Below, piece after piece: positions 22,476 to 33,990 of a DNA stretch of 64,000 nt. A model generated the notes under the pieces. The model saw only the letters and a list, made by a program, of their open reading frames with translations. It did no database searches and was not told the origin of the DNA. The stretch covers positions 234,925,303 to 234,989,302 of the forward strand of contig NC_081415.1 in assembly GCF_030272615.1 (NCBI RefSeq), written 5' to 3'. Positions within the stretch are counted from its first letter, which is position 1; each line of letters begins with the position of its first letter. A program made the position numbers and the translations under genes. Source of the DNA: Cryptomeria japonica. Lineage: Eukaryota; Streptophyta; Pinopsida; Cupressales; Cupressaceae.

Positions 22476-22679
22476 ACTATGTGATAGACACGAGTACCAC
22501 TAGGATTGCCATGATTGGTTTGGTTGGATGCTGGAGTACTTGCCCTAGATAGAGTCATGAGAGAGATTCCCTGTGACACAGAGGTTGCGACTAGAGTTGA
22601 CCTTGAAGGAGCAAGCAACTATTGAGGGTATGGGATTGAGACACGTCATGTATTTTCTTGATATTCAAACGAACAAAGA
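22476..22679. other. Short segment between copies A and B
   Basis: 204 bases separate the transposase-proximal ends of the two copies. No gene is recognised. CTATGTGATAGACA (22478-22491) recurs in reverse complement just outside the far end of copy B (about 42369-42382). Confidence 0.5.
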
Positions 22680-22730
22680 GGTAAGTGCACAAATATGATG
22701 GTCATAAAGGGGGGTATAAGTGGACATTTT
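22680..22730 (+). repeat. Left terminal inverted repeat of copy B
   Basis: GGTAAGTGCACAAATATGAT followed by AAAGGGGGGTATAAGTGG. Similarity to copy A continues for several hundred bases inward, to 23300, where a Copia element interrupts. Confidence 0.72.
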
Positions 22731-23300
22731 TTTTTCTGAAATAAGGTGAACTTGAACTTTGAGGCAAAATTTGAAATTCATCCACTCAAGATATGAGGAT
22801 AATCAAAGAACAAATATTGTAGTACTCTTAATCTAGTAACCAAACTACTAAATTTTTTCAAAATTGGATAAGATTAAGGGGGTCAAATCCTTCACATATG
22901 AAAAATAGACCCTGATTTTTTCTGAAAAATATAACATAGTGTCTGACGTGCGCATCAAAAAAGTCATAGTTAGATTTAGTATTTTGACAAATCCTTTGGC
23001 AAAAAGATAGTTAAGAGTGAGCACTAGAAGATGTGTATTTTTTGGTGAGTATTTTTTTTATGATTTTTCCAATCAAGCACATCCTGAAAATCAGCTACAT
23101 GTTCGTCTGCGAAGCATAAGTTGCACTAAAAAAATTGAAATTACAATTTTCTATTTTTAAATTGTAAAGAATCAAGTGCACTACAATAATATATAAAGTT
23201 TTTAAAATTTGGATAAGTAGATCAAAATTTATTAAAAAATGGTACATGTATGTCTGTGAGAACTCTAAAGACACTAGTAAAAGAAATTCAATAATAATAT

Positions 23301-24382
23301 GTTAGGTCCCGGAGGCAACTGAGAGGGAGGGGAGGGGGGGGGTGATTCAGTTGAACAATACAATTTAAACCAAAACAACTTAACCAAATTATTACTTAAT
23401 ACTGGTGAACCAGTCTATTATACTGGTGGATAGATTTAACAGATAAATGCAATACCGGTAAAGATGAATGCATGAAACAAAAAGACAAAGTCATCCACAA
23501 CACATAACACCAATATTTGTATGTGGAAACCCTGAAAGGGGAAAAACCACGGTGGTAAACCTTACCCACAATCAGATGATACTACTGCAGATAGTAAGTG
23601 TACATAAATGGGGTCTGCACATGCAGAAAGGCCAAGCACCTAGAGCTCACTGCTCAATCACAAATGGGAGTCACACTGACTACAATTGGATGGTTAAATC
23701 CAATAAGAATGTACTACTCAAAATAACATCTTCATATGCTGGATTCAGTACCGGTGTAGTTCTGATTGTCCTTACAAAAACCTAGCTTCACCTTCAAATG
23801 ATGTCTGCGTGTATAGCTCTACTTAATCTCGCATATACCTTCACACAAATCTTTTTCACATTCCACATTCGATCTTACAATTAAGACCTTACATTTATAC
23901 CATAACCTAAGACCAATTTTAGTAGGTCAGCTCTACAAGATATTACAATAAAATTATTTTACAAATAATACAATATCCGATGCAATAACTGATTCAACAT
24001 GTCAGCTTAATGCATTTACAACAATAATTAATCATCTCCATAGTGTGCCATGGTGATCTAGAAAAGATAAACCTGTCGGTGCATAACCTGGACCTATTTG
24101 CTGGTAACAACAAATATGCAAATACGAATATGCCAATAACCTATTTTCTAAGATAAGATGTCCAAACAATGTCTTCGACATTACCAAGTGTTTTCTATGT
24201 CATTCCAAGTGGCGGTGATCATTATATCATGTCGATGTACCATATACCGGTGACTGTGCAAAAGTCACTTGTTGTCGGTGAATGTCCAAAGTGCTAGAGT
24301 TTTAGTAGGCAACACAAGATGGAAAAACCATCAAAGTGCCAAGACAAAAATGCCAAATACCAAAGTACCAATAAAGCCAACA
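23301..24382 (-). repeat. 3' LTR of Copia 1
   Basis: 1082 bases. It differs from the 5' LTR by substitutions and small indels and by replaced sequence near its U3 start (24290-24382). A homopurine tract AAGGGGGAGAGA (minus, about 24401-24412) lies just upstream as polypurine tract. Confidence 0.92.
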
Positions 24383-24659
24383 ATCTCCTTAAAGTAACAA
24401 TCTCTCCCCCTTAGAGTAACATGTGTTTCCTTGTGTACCATACCAATCTCTCCCTAAAGGATAATTTTTTTTTGCATAGATATCACTCCCCCTTTGACAT
24501 CAAATGTCAAAGTTACAACAAAACCAAGTTCATATACAAAATACCAATCAATACAAATATACCAACTACTCCCCCTATGAAGTAGCTTCCTTATCAAAGC
24601 CGGAGTAAAATATTTCTCTGTGAATTCTGCCAGTTGATGACAGACACCAACTTTCTAAG

Positions 24660-26124
24660 TATCTACCGGTGGGAGTATGACCCCAAGCTATTCTCTAAGA
24701 TATTCAAAAGTCTCCTTAGGAAAAGGTTTAGTGAAAATATCTGCAAGCTATTCTTTAGTATTCACATAAACCAGTTTTATTTCTTTTGCTTCAATATTCT
24801 CCCTTAGAAAATTCAATTTGATTGAAACATGTTTTGTTTTAGAATGTAATACCGGATTCTTAGATATATCAATTGTTGCTATGTTGTCAGAATAGATAGT
24901 TATAGGTTCCTTGCATTTTACCTTTAAATCTTTCAACATTTGTTTAAGCCATAGTACCTATGTACAGTTAGTTGCTACTGCAACATATTCTGATTCTACT
25001 GTTGATAAAGATGTACAACTCTATTTCTTACTCAACCAAGAAACTAATCTACTTCCAAGAAAAAATGCTCTGCCGGTGGTGCTTTTTCTATCATCAATAT
25101 CTCCTGCCCAATTTGCATCTATGTATGCACATAGGTCAAAGTTTTCATCTCTAGGATACTATAATCCAAGATTTGTAGTGCCTTGTAAGTACCGGAAAAT
25201 CCTTTTTACTGTTGATACATGATTTTCTCTAGGATTACTCTGAAATCTTGAAACAATACATACTGCATTCATTATATCAGGTCTTGTTTGTGTCAAATAC
25301 AGTAAACCTCCTATCATAGATTTGTACCTTGTTGGATTAACAGGTGTAGATTCATCTCTTAAAGATAGTTTGTTATTTGTAGTCATAGGTGTGCTTACCG
25401 GTTTAGAGTTCTCCATCCCAAATTTCTTAAGTAACTCTTTTAAGTATTTAGATTGACTCAAGAATATACCTCTTTCAGTCTAAGAAATCTGCAATCCTAA
25501 AAAGAATCTTATTTCACCAATCATAGACATTTCAAATTCTTGCTACATTTTAATAGAAAAGTCTTTACACAATCCATCTTCTCCTAAAAAGACTATATCA
25601 TCAACAAAGACTTCTACAACCAAGATGTCATCATTAGTCACTTTATAGTATAAGTTACTGTCAGCATTACCTTTAGAAAAATCAATCTTCAAAAGATACT
25701 TATCCAATCTGGCATACCAAGCTCTTGGAGCTTTCTTTAATCCATACAAAGCTTTCCTTAACTTGCAAACCATATCTTTGCTATCTATCAAGGAAAATCC
25801 ATCAGGTTGTTCAATGTAAACTTCATCTTCAAGATCTCCATTTAGAAATCCACATTTAATATCCATTTGGTATACTTTGTAGTTCTTGTGTGCTGCAAAG
25901 GCCAAAAATAATCTAACTGCTTCAATTCTAGCTACCGGTGCAAAGGTTTCATTATAGTCAACTCCTTCTTTTTAAGAATATCCCTTACACACTAGTCTTG
26001 CTTTATTTCTGATAACCTTACCATCTTCATTAAGTTTGTTTCTGAATACCCTTTTTGTTCCAATTACATTTTTATCTTTAGGTTGGGGAACTAATGTCCA
26101 AGTGTTATTTTTCTCAATTTGTTC
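24660..26124 (-). pseudogene. pol: Copia 1 reverse transcriptase and RNase H
   Basis: Reverse transcriptase: KVYQMDIKCGFLNGDLEDEV (25905 downward), KALYGLKKAPRAWYARLD and the active site VFVDDIVFLGE. Next comes SQSKYLKELLKKFGMENSKP and MIGGLLYLTQTRPDI (25461-25159). The RNase H segment IYSDNIATIDISKNPVLHSK (24748-24939) is followed by LADIFTKPFPKETFE. Stop codons and short gaps separate the blocks, so no enzyme can be made. It follows integrase, as in Copia. Confidence 0.9.
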
Positions 26125-27735
26125 TAATTCTTCTTCCATAGCTTAGTCCAATATTTATCTTCACATGCCTCATTAATTGATGATGGTTCAATTTGGGAAA
26201 TAAGACACACCTCTTCATTTTCCAATCTCCCTCTTTTCATAACTCCTTTATGCTTGTTTCCAATTATCTGATCTTCAGAATGATTCAGTCTTACATACCG
26301 GGGTGTCTTTGTTTGCTGTTGTTCCTCAGTCACAGTGGAATTTTCAGATGATACTGGTGTAACTTGATCTTCTCTCTGTATCGGTGGATTCAGTGTAGGT
26401 TCATTTAGAATTTCTGTCGCTGGTTCAGAATCTATATACCTTGAAGTTCCTCTGAATTGTTCATCAATCTTTACATTTGTACTCTCAACAATTTTCTGCA
26501 ATCTCTTGTTAAAACATCTATATGCTTTACTCTTAGATGAATAACCAAGAAATATTCCTTCATCACTTCTAGGATCAAATTTTCCAATATACTCATCTCT
26601 TCTAATATAGAATTTACTTCCAAAAATTATGAAATATTTAAGAGTAGGAGTAATACCAAACCATAATTGATGAGGGGTCTTACTGGTTTCACCTTTGATG
26701 TGAAATTTGTTGAATGTATAGACCGTTGTACTTACTGCCTCTCTCCAATATACATGTGGTATATTTGCTTATGATAACATACTTCTAGCTACATCCAAGA
26801 TGGTTCTGTTTTTCCTTTCAACAACTCCATTTTGCTGTGGTGTCCGAGGTGCTCATAGCTGTCTTCTAATTCCATTCACTTCATAGAATGTATTAAATTC
26901 CTTAGCTGTAAATTCACCTCCTTGGTCTGATCTTAAACATTTGATTTTCTTACCGGTTTCATTTTCAACCATTGCTTTGAACAATTTAAACTTTTCGAGT
27001 GCTTCTGATTTCTCTTTGAGAAAAATAACCCAACACATTCTAGAATAGTCATTAATGATTAGCATGAAATATCTATCACCTTGTAAGCTTTTAGTTCTAG
27101 CTGGACAACATAAATCAGTATGAATTAAATCAAGAGCATTATTAGATTTTTCTGGAATACTTTTGAAACTAGCTCTAACTTGTTTTCCAAATTGACATTC
27201 CTTACATACTATATTGTGAGGTTTGACGATTTTAGGTAAATCTCTAACTGCCTTAGTAGTACTGATTTTTACCATGCAATCAAAGTTTACATGATAGAGT
27301 CTCTTATGCCATAGCCAACTTTCATCTATATGTGCAATCAAGCATATCTTTTCACTATTATTCAAATGAAAGATATTACCTCTAGTCTAATTACTGGTTG
27401 CAATTTCTAAACCAGTTCTATTCATGATTTTGCATTTTCCATTTTTTAATTGTAACTGAAACCCTTTCTCAACTAATTGACCAACACTCAAAAGATTATG
27501 TTTTAAACCTTCAACATAGTAGACATTGTTAGTGTTATGCTTACCATTAAGAGATATTGAGCCCTTACCTCTGATTTGACAAGCTTTGTCATCTCCAAAT
27601 CTCACTAAGCCTCCATTATATTCTTGAAAGTTTGAGAATTTACCTTTGTCTCCTGTCATATGATGTGAGCATCTAGAATCAATGATCCATTCATCCTTTA
27701 CTTCAATGTTAGCTACCAAGGCCTGCTCTACCGGT
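26125..27735 (-). pseudogene. pol: Copia 1 protease and integrase
   Basis: Protease: WIIDSRCSHHMTGDKGKFSN (27719 downward); the catalytic D-S/T-G is D-S-R, a likely inactivating change. GAG-pre-integrase zinc region: WLWHKRLYHVNF and CKECQFGKQVR. Integrase core: LIHTDLCCPA and KCLRSDQGGEFT (27365-26853), with two of the three catalytic acidic residues visible. A stop follows NGIRRQL. A Ser/Thr/Glu-rich linker (26501-26124) joins to reverse transcriptase. Confidence 0.9.
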
Positions 27736-28801
27736 TAGACTGCAGGTGTCGGTTGATCTTCTGTTATAGAAAAAAAAACCCATCCATTGTCTATCGGATC
27801 TTCATCAGAATCATCAGTCACTCCTTCATCAGCAACATAACAAGATTTGTCCTTATTCTTCTTAAATCTGTATCTCTGATATTCAGGATTAGGCTTGTAT
27901 GTCCTTCTAGCTTCTTCTCTTAGTTTAGCATGTCTATCAGGGCATCTTGAAGCCATATGACCAATCTTATTGAAGTTAAAACATTTAAAGGGTGCTTTAC
28001 CTTCATACTTACTTCCAACTGGACCTTTAGGCATTTTTCTTGCAAAGAGTGCTTCAAGCTCTTCAAGTTCTTCATTTTCTTTCCTGCTTTCCTCAAGTTC
28101 TATTGCATAAAGGCCTTCCAATCAGTTTTGTCAAATAATGATGCAGATGATGTTGATGCTTTAAATGCTAAATCAATCTTTATAGTAGAAACATGACCAA
28201 ATTCCTCAATTTCAAAGGCTGAAAGTTTTCCAATCAATGTATCACTAGTTACTAATGTATTAGGCATTGTTCTTAACTCATTTATAGTAGTAACCTTCAT
28301 TTTATATGTCGGTGGCAATCCTCTTAAAACTTTTGAAACAATTTCATCTTAACTTAAGGTTCCTCCACAACATTTAATACCCAAAACAATTTCATTAACT
28401 CTTTCCATAAAAGCAGAAATCCTTTCATCTTCTTCCATTTTCAGATTTCATACCTGACCCGGAAGCTTTCAAGTTTTGCAATTTTGACTGTGGAATCTCC
28501 TCCATTCAGTGTTTCCAAATGATCCCAAATAGCTTTAGCAGTTGATCTGATTGATAATCCCATGATTTGTTGATCTATTAATGCACTCAAAAGTTCTTCT
28601 TGCTTTGCAATCATTTTCCTCATCTTTAGTCAAGTTAGGTGGATTAGGATGACTGGAAGTAGCAGCAGTATAACCATTCTTTGTAACTTCCTAGATGTCC
28701 TTTCCAATGCAATTTAGATGTGTCTCCATTCTGATCTTCCATATGCCATAGTTGGTTCTATCAAGTTTAGGACTGTCCTTCCTGAAATAGTTAGTAGACA
28801 T
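27736..28801 (-). pseudogene. gag: Copia 1 gag
   Basis: It starts MSTNYFRKDSPKLDRTNYGI at 28801, 43 bases after the 5' LTR, and matches the gag at 53386. Conserved UBN2-type gag blocks: STAKAIWDHLETLNGGDSTV, VLRGLPPTYKMKVTTINEL. The zinc knuckle is CFNFNKIGHMASRCP, in which the second Cys is replaced by Phe. Stops (for example TAG after GKDI) and frame changes break it. Confidence 0.88.
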
Positions 28802-28843
28802 TGGATCTCCTCAAGCTGTTAAACTTCTACAAAAGAGGACTAG

Positions 28844-28855
28844 GCTTTGATACCA
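28844..28855 (-). promoter_or_regulatory. Copia 1 primer-binding site
   Basis: TGGTATCAAAGC on the minus strand, two bases from the 5' LTR end; initiator-Met tRNA type. Confidence 0.85.
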
Positions 28856-28857
28856 AT

Positions 28858-29902
28858 TGTTAGGTCCCGGAGGAAACTGAGAGGGGAGGGGGGGGTGAAT
28901 CAGTTATCTAATACAATTTAAACCAAAACAACTTAACCAAATTATTACTTAATACCAGTGAACTAGTCTATTATACTGGTGGACAGATTTAAAAGATAAA
29001 TGCAATACCGGTAAAGATTAATGCATGAAACAAAAAGACAAAGTCATCCACAACACATAACACCAATATTTGTACGTGGAAACCCTGTAAGGGGAAAAAC
29101 CACAGTGGGAAACCTTACCCACAATTAGATGATACTACTACAGATAATAAGTGTACATAAATGGGGTCTGCAAATGTAGAAAGGCCAAGCGCCTAGAGCT
29201 CACTGCTCAATCACAAATGGGAGTCACACTGACTACAATTGGATGGTTAAATCCAATAAGAATGTACTACTCAAAATAGCATCTTCATATGCTGGATTCA
29301 GTACCGGTGTAGTTCTGACTGTCCTTACAAAAACCTAGCTTCACCTTCAAATGGTGTATAGCTCTTCTTAATCTCGCATATACCTTCACACAAATCTTTG
29401 TCACATTCCACATTCGATCTTACAATTAAGACCTTACATTTATACCATAACCTAAGACCAATTTTAGTAGGTTGGCTCTACAAGATATTACAATAAAATC
29501 ATTTTACAAATAATACTTGATATCTGATGCAATAACTGATTCAACATGTCGGCTTAATGCATTTACAACAATAATTAATCATCTCCATAGTGTGTCGTGC
29601 TGATCTGGAAAAGATAAACCTGTCGGTTCATAACCTAGACCTATTTGCCGGTAACAACAAATATGCAAATACAAATATGCATATTTGTATTTGCATATTT
29701 TCCAAGATAAGATGTCCAAACAATGTATTTGACATTACCAAGTGTTTTCCATGCCATTCCAAGTGCCAGTGATCTTTATATCCTGTCGATGTACCATATA
29801 TCGGTGATTGTGCAAAAGTCACTTACTGCCGATGAATGTCCAAAGTGCTAGAGTTTTAGTAGGTGTTGACATCAATGACAAAACCATACCAAAATACCAA
29901 CA
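28858..29902 (-). repeat. 5' LTR of Copia 1
   Basis: 1045 bases, beginning TGTTGGTATTTTGG on the minus strand at 29902 and ending at 28858 with the same CGGGACCTAACA end as the Copia LTR at 52323-53328. Confidence 0.93.
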
Positions 29903-29907
29903 TAATA

Positions 29908-30346
29908 TGTTATTGTTGTTCAATTTTTTTTAAAATTATATGGTTAGAAAGCTCAAAAGATGGGTAAAAATATGGTGGCAATTTTAGAAATACCCACTTG
30001 ATGAACTGTAAACCTAATGATGACAAATTCGAGAAACCAAGTTGATAAAATAAAACATGTCAAAAAGTAGGGAAATGGAGGGAAATCAAACTTCCAAATG
30101 GTAGCTTTGTCATCTAGGCCTATTTCCAAGCCTAAATACTCAAAAGCGTGTATGGGGTACCTATGGTATAAAAAGCATGTACGGGGTACGTATGGTGTAA
30201 GAAGTGCATACGCTCTATCTTTACTATAAATAGCGCGTATGCACTATTTTTACTATAAACCGCATGTACACGCTAATTTTCTTTAAAATTTGGGAGTGTG
30301 TGTGTGTGATTGTCTCCCTCTCTCCCCCTCGCCAGCGCATACAAGG

Positions 30347-30377
<31 letters not shown>

Positions 30378-31151
30378 CCCAATCTCCCTCTCTCTCCCTC
30401 TCTCCCTCTCCTTTTCTCAATCTCCCTCTCTCTCTCTCTCCCTCTCCCTCTCCCTCTCCATCCATCTCTCTCTCTCTCTCCTTTTCCCAATGTCCCTCTC
30501 CCTCTCCTTTTCCCAATCTCACTCTCCCTCCCTCTCTCCCTCTCCTTTTACCAATCTCCCTCTCTCTCCCTCTCCCCCTCTCCTTTTCCCAATCTCCCTC
30601 TCTCTCCCTCTCCCTCTCCCTCTCCCCCTCTCCTTTTCCTAGTTCTACATAACCCATATGAGTTATGTAGAACTAAGGCCAAAACTTCTAGTTCTACATA
30701 ATCCGTACGGGTTATGAGAAATTGTGAACGTTCACATTAAAGGTTTCCATAACCCGTATGGGCTATGGGAAAATCTTAATATATTTTAGTCCCAACGGCC
30801 TAAAAATCAGCATTGCAAGTTGTTTGAAGGTCCCACTGCTTTTGCACATGATTTTTTGGGATAGTAACACTCAGGTTTTCATATTTTTTTTATCACTTTT
30901 GCTTTGAAATGATTGATTTGTCTTGTATATTGGATTGTTTTTGAAGTTATTTTTATCATTGTTACTTTAGATTATAACAAAATGATGATCATTTGTTATT
31001 TTTTTTTCTTTGATCATGATTGATTTGTCTTGTGTTTTGGTTTTTTTTAAAGTTATTTTATTATTGTTAGTTTAGATTATGACAAAATGATGATCATTTT
31101 TTTTTTTTCTATTTGATTGTGAATTGTCATCATGATGTTATGTGTAGGACG
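29908..31151 (+). other. Subterminal region and leader, copy B
   Basis: Continuation of 22680-23300 after the Copia insertion. It contains CGCGTATGCACTA-like motifs (30120-30270), a CT-rich tract (30344-30640) and palindromic motifs ATAATCCGTACGGGTTAT (about 30698-30715) and ATAACCCGTATGGGCTAT (about 30751-30768). An AT-rich, repeated leader (30900-31110) precedes the transposase start, with a possible splice acceptor just before it (TGTGTAG|GACG). Confidence 0.6.
30344..30640 (+). repeat. CT-rich low-complexity tract
   Basis: About 300 bases of (CT)n/(CCCTCT)n broken by TTTTCCCAATCT about every 40-70 bases. It creates long Ser/Leu/Pro and Arg/Glu/Gly open frames on both strands that are not genes. 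Confidence 0.9.
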
Positions 31152-33849
31152 ATGGGAAAGAAGAAGAGAGGAATAAATGAACAAAGAGAGGTAGCAAATG
31201 AAAGACAAAGGGAGCGTATGAGGAGATTACATGAAGGTATGTCATCTAATGCACCTAATGAAAGTGATGAACATTCAACAATTGAAATTGATATGATGAA
31301 TGCCCCAAATCAAAATGATCAACATACACCAATTCAAATACATATGATGAATGCACCTAATGAATGCATTGAACATACACCATTTGAAAATGATTAGGTG
31401 AATGCACATGTTAATAAAATTGAAGAAGATATACCATTTGAATTTGATGTGATCAATGCACATAATGCACCTAATGAAAATGAAGTGCATGCACCAATCT
31501 TAACACCTCTTAGAATAATTCATAGAAAACCAAAGTTCCTAATAGATATTGATGAAAATATTGTGAAGCCAATGCATGATAAATTTTTTGAAAGAACTTG
31601 TAGAAGAATGGTTAGAGAAATTTGGAATAACTATTTTGAAAAATTAAATCAAAGTGGAAGATGCCAATTAGTTGTTGAAATGATTAAAAATCTGAAATTT
31701 AGAGAGAATGAAAATTTTGGGGTTAAGAACATCCGAAAATAATAGTGAAAGAACCAATGTGAGAAATATTTTTGATGCATACCAAGCCATTGGTTCAAAA
31801 TCACACACTAAAGATGCTAATGCTACTCGTCGTGTCCTCACATCAACCATAATGGAAAAGGAAATGAAAAAAACTTGTTTAATAAGCAAAACAAGAAAGT
31901 CATTAAGGATAAGTAGAACCACATTACACTATGCCTTAGAGAGGCGGGAGAAAATCGAGATCCTAACAATAATTCTCTTTGGGAATTCTTGGGTAGACTC
32001 CCACACAAGGACAAGGTTGTTGTTGATGCACTAAGAACATTAATTGAGAAATATTGGCATGACAACACAAGGGTTTCACCCAACCAAAGAGATGTTGTTA
32101 GAAGGTGAATTGGAATTAGTAATTGTGAACCAAATCCAAAACACTATTTAGATACAACTCAAACATAATTTTATGAAAGGTTTCTTCAAAGCTTTCATCA
32201 GATTAAAATTAGTCAAAGACTTTTTGAGATGACAAAACCATTTTATGTTAAGATTAATCATGCATGTACTGCATGTTGTTGTAGGGTCCATGTTGAATTT
32301 TCCATGCATTATGATATTTATCACTATATATGTTGTACATTACACACTAATGATGTTTTGCAAGAATGTGGTCTACAAGCACCTCCTAAGTCACCGAGAA
32401 AATTTATTTCAAGTGTACTATGTAGATGAGGTGACGGGTGCATTTACTATAAGATGATGTGTTTGATAGGTTTTTGTCCTACATATGGCGATTTGCAACA
32501 GTTGCATAGATGCCTACATCTGGGTATCACACATGAAATTGGTAAGGAACTAGTTTTTATTGGAAAATACAAGTCAGCCACATATGGTGTTAAAGATGGA
32601 AAAGGATTAAAGAGGTGTGAGTTAGTGAAAAGGGATATATGCGTAGCTGATTTTATGAAGATGTTTCAAGAGAAACTAGTGTATGAGTACATAGGTCACA
32701 CACATAGAGCTAGGTGGTTAGATAAGCAATTCAAGTTGTGTAAGGATACTTTCCCCCTCGACACTATTGTCTCTGTCATTGATTTTACTAAGAATTATAC
32801 ACTAAAGCCACAAAATGAAGTACAATATATGCATTACCACTCTACACAAGTTATAATTTTTTTACACATAACATTCATGCATGCACACGATAGCATCGAG
32901 GAGGACATAAAGGTTATAAGAGAATATCACTTCTATATCAGCGATGGTTTCTAGATAATTTTGGTCAATATGTGAATCTAACATTGAAAACTATCTAGAT
33001 TTTTGTACACTTACCAGATCAAGTGACATGCATTCATTTAGAAGTTCAAATGCAACATCACTAGTTATTTATACTAGATAGATTGCATGCTTTTTCTCTT
33101 CGTGTATGTATTTGTGTGGGATGAATGTGAATCAAAAGAGTAGGTTGACCAATGGTCTTGTAGACCTTTTCAAACCCTATATACATATCAAATTCCTAGA
33201 GAACTACAAATGAACCAAATTGAAGCATCAGTGGATTTTGACCATGTATCAGATATAGTTGAACCAGGTAAAGGGTTGCAATTTGCTATAATTTTAAGCT
33301 CAATTTATTAGTATTAACTTATGCTGATTTTGGTATTAACTTATATCCTTCTATTAAATGTAGGTCATGTATATGTAGTTATTGCGGATGAGAACAATGA
33401 AGAAGGAACATATTACTTTTTGTGTCATTGTATTGAGGCCAAAAAGAAATTAACTTCTACAATGGTTGATGGAGAGGGTACTGAGTACCCAATAGGATCC
33501 ATTGTTGTGACAAGGACATGGCTGAGAAGGCACCGTTGTTGTGTTGAGTTGTATTGAAACCTCTTAAACTCATTTATTTAGCAGTCATTGTATTGATTTT
33601 GACATTAAATTATCCTTCTATAAAATGCAGGTACCCTATCAAAAATTCCAATTCTGGTTGTTTGAGGACTTTGAGACACATAGATATATTCTTCATTACT
33701 CAAACCTTCTTGTTGCAACAAATATTATTTTGATTAAATATCATGCTAGACCTCTTAACAAGGATTTGTGGAAAGTTTGTGAATCTGACTATGAGGAAAT
33801 ACTTGAGACACTAAGGTTTAGAGCTAATCGAGAAGGTTCACTTGATTGA
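31152..33849 (+). pseudogene. DDE-like transposase gene, copy B
   Basis: Same gene as 17903-20797. MGKKKRGINEQREVAN at the start; TPLRIIHRKPKFLIDIDEN; SKTRKSLRISRTTLHYALER; NTRVSPNQRDVVRR; SVIDFTKNYTLKPQNEVQ; REYHFYISDG (about 32940). It then jumps straight to the region downstream of the AQFKN and GHGKG blocks: about 350 bases present in copy A are deleted here. The C-terminal exons HVYVVIADENNEEG, TWLRR and YPIKN...FWLFEDFETHR, ending GSLD-stop at 33847-33849, are clear. Stops (31396-31398, 32106 and others) and at least one frameshift (near 31960) disable it. An intron (33530-33630) splits the arginine pair that copy A carries without an intron. Confidence 0.72.
33530..33630 (+). other. 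Intron in copy B transposase, absent from copy A
   Basis: GC...AG intron of 101 bases: exon CTGAGAAG, intron GCACCG to AAATGCAG, exon GTACCCTATC. Joining the exons restores RRYPIK, which is contiguous in copy A (about 18085-18110). Two alternatives remain: intron loss in A or a small insertion in B. Confidence 0.6.
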
Positions 33850-33985
33850 TTTTGGGCCATCTAGAAGAATAATTCTGCAATATAGTAGAATAATTTTGAC
33901 AATTTTGTATATATCTTTTGTGAAATGTTGTAACTTTACTTTTTTGGATGTGCTCTACATGCATATGAGCTGTAATATGCATATG
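33850..33985 (+). other. Transposase 3' flank and first about 50-bp repeat units, copy B
   Basis: AT-rich. ATGCATATGAGCTGTAATAT near 33959 is the first unit of the repeat family that continues at 35082, split by the solo LTR. Confidence 0.5.
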
Positions 33986-33990
33986 AGTTG

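Larger units (their letters stand above)
23301..29902 (-). mobile_element. Complete Ty1/Copia retrotransposon (Copia 1)
   Basis: Minus-strand element, 6602 bases. LTRs are at 28858-29902 (5') and 23301-24382 (3'), ends TG...CA, with target duplication TAATA at 23296-23300 and 29903-29907. The primer site TGGTATCAAAGC (28844-28855, minus) matches the initiator-methionine tRNA type. Domain order gag, protease, integrase, reverse transcriptase, RNase H is that of Copia. It sits in the subterminal region of DNA transposon copy B. Coding is ruined by stops and frameshifts. The element starting at 52323 belongs to the same family. Confidence 0.95.

Noticed and set aside
22436-22490. CACTA-type terminus because ACCCACTATG follows the right end of copy A
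   Set aside because: The other three ends do not have CACTA at the corresponding place; the shared sequence stops at GGTAAGTGCAC.
30264-30701. Long open frames on both strands of the CT-rich tract
   Set aside because: They exist because CT and GA repeats contain no stop codons; no protein-like composition.
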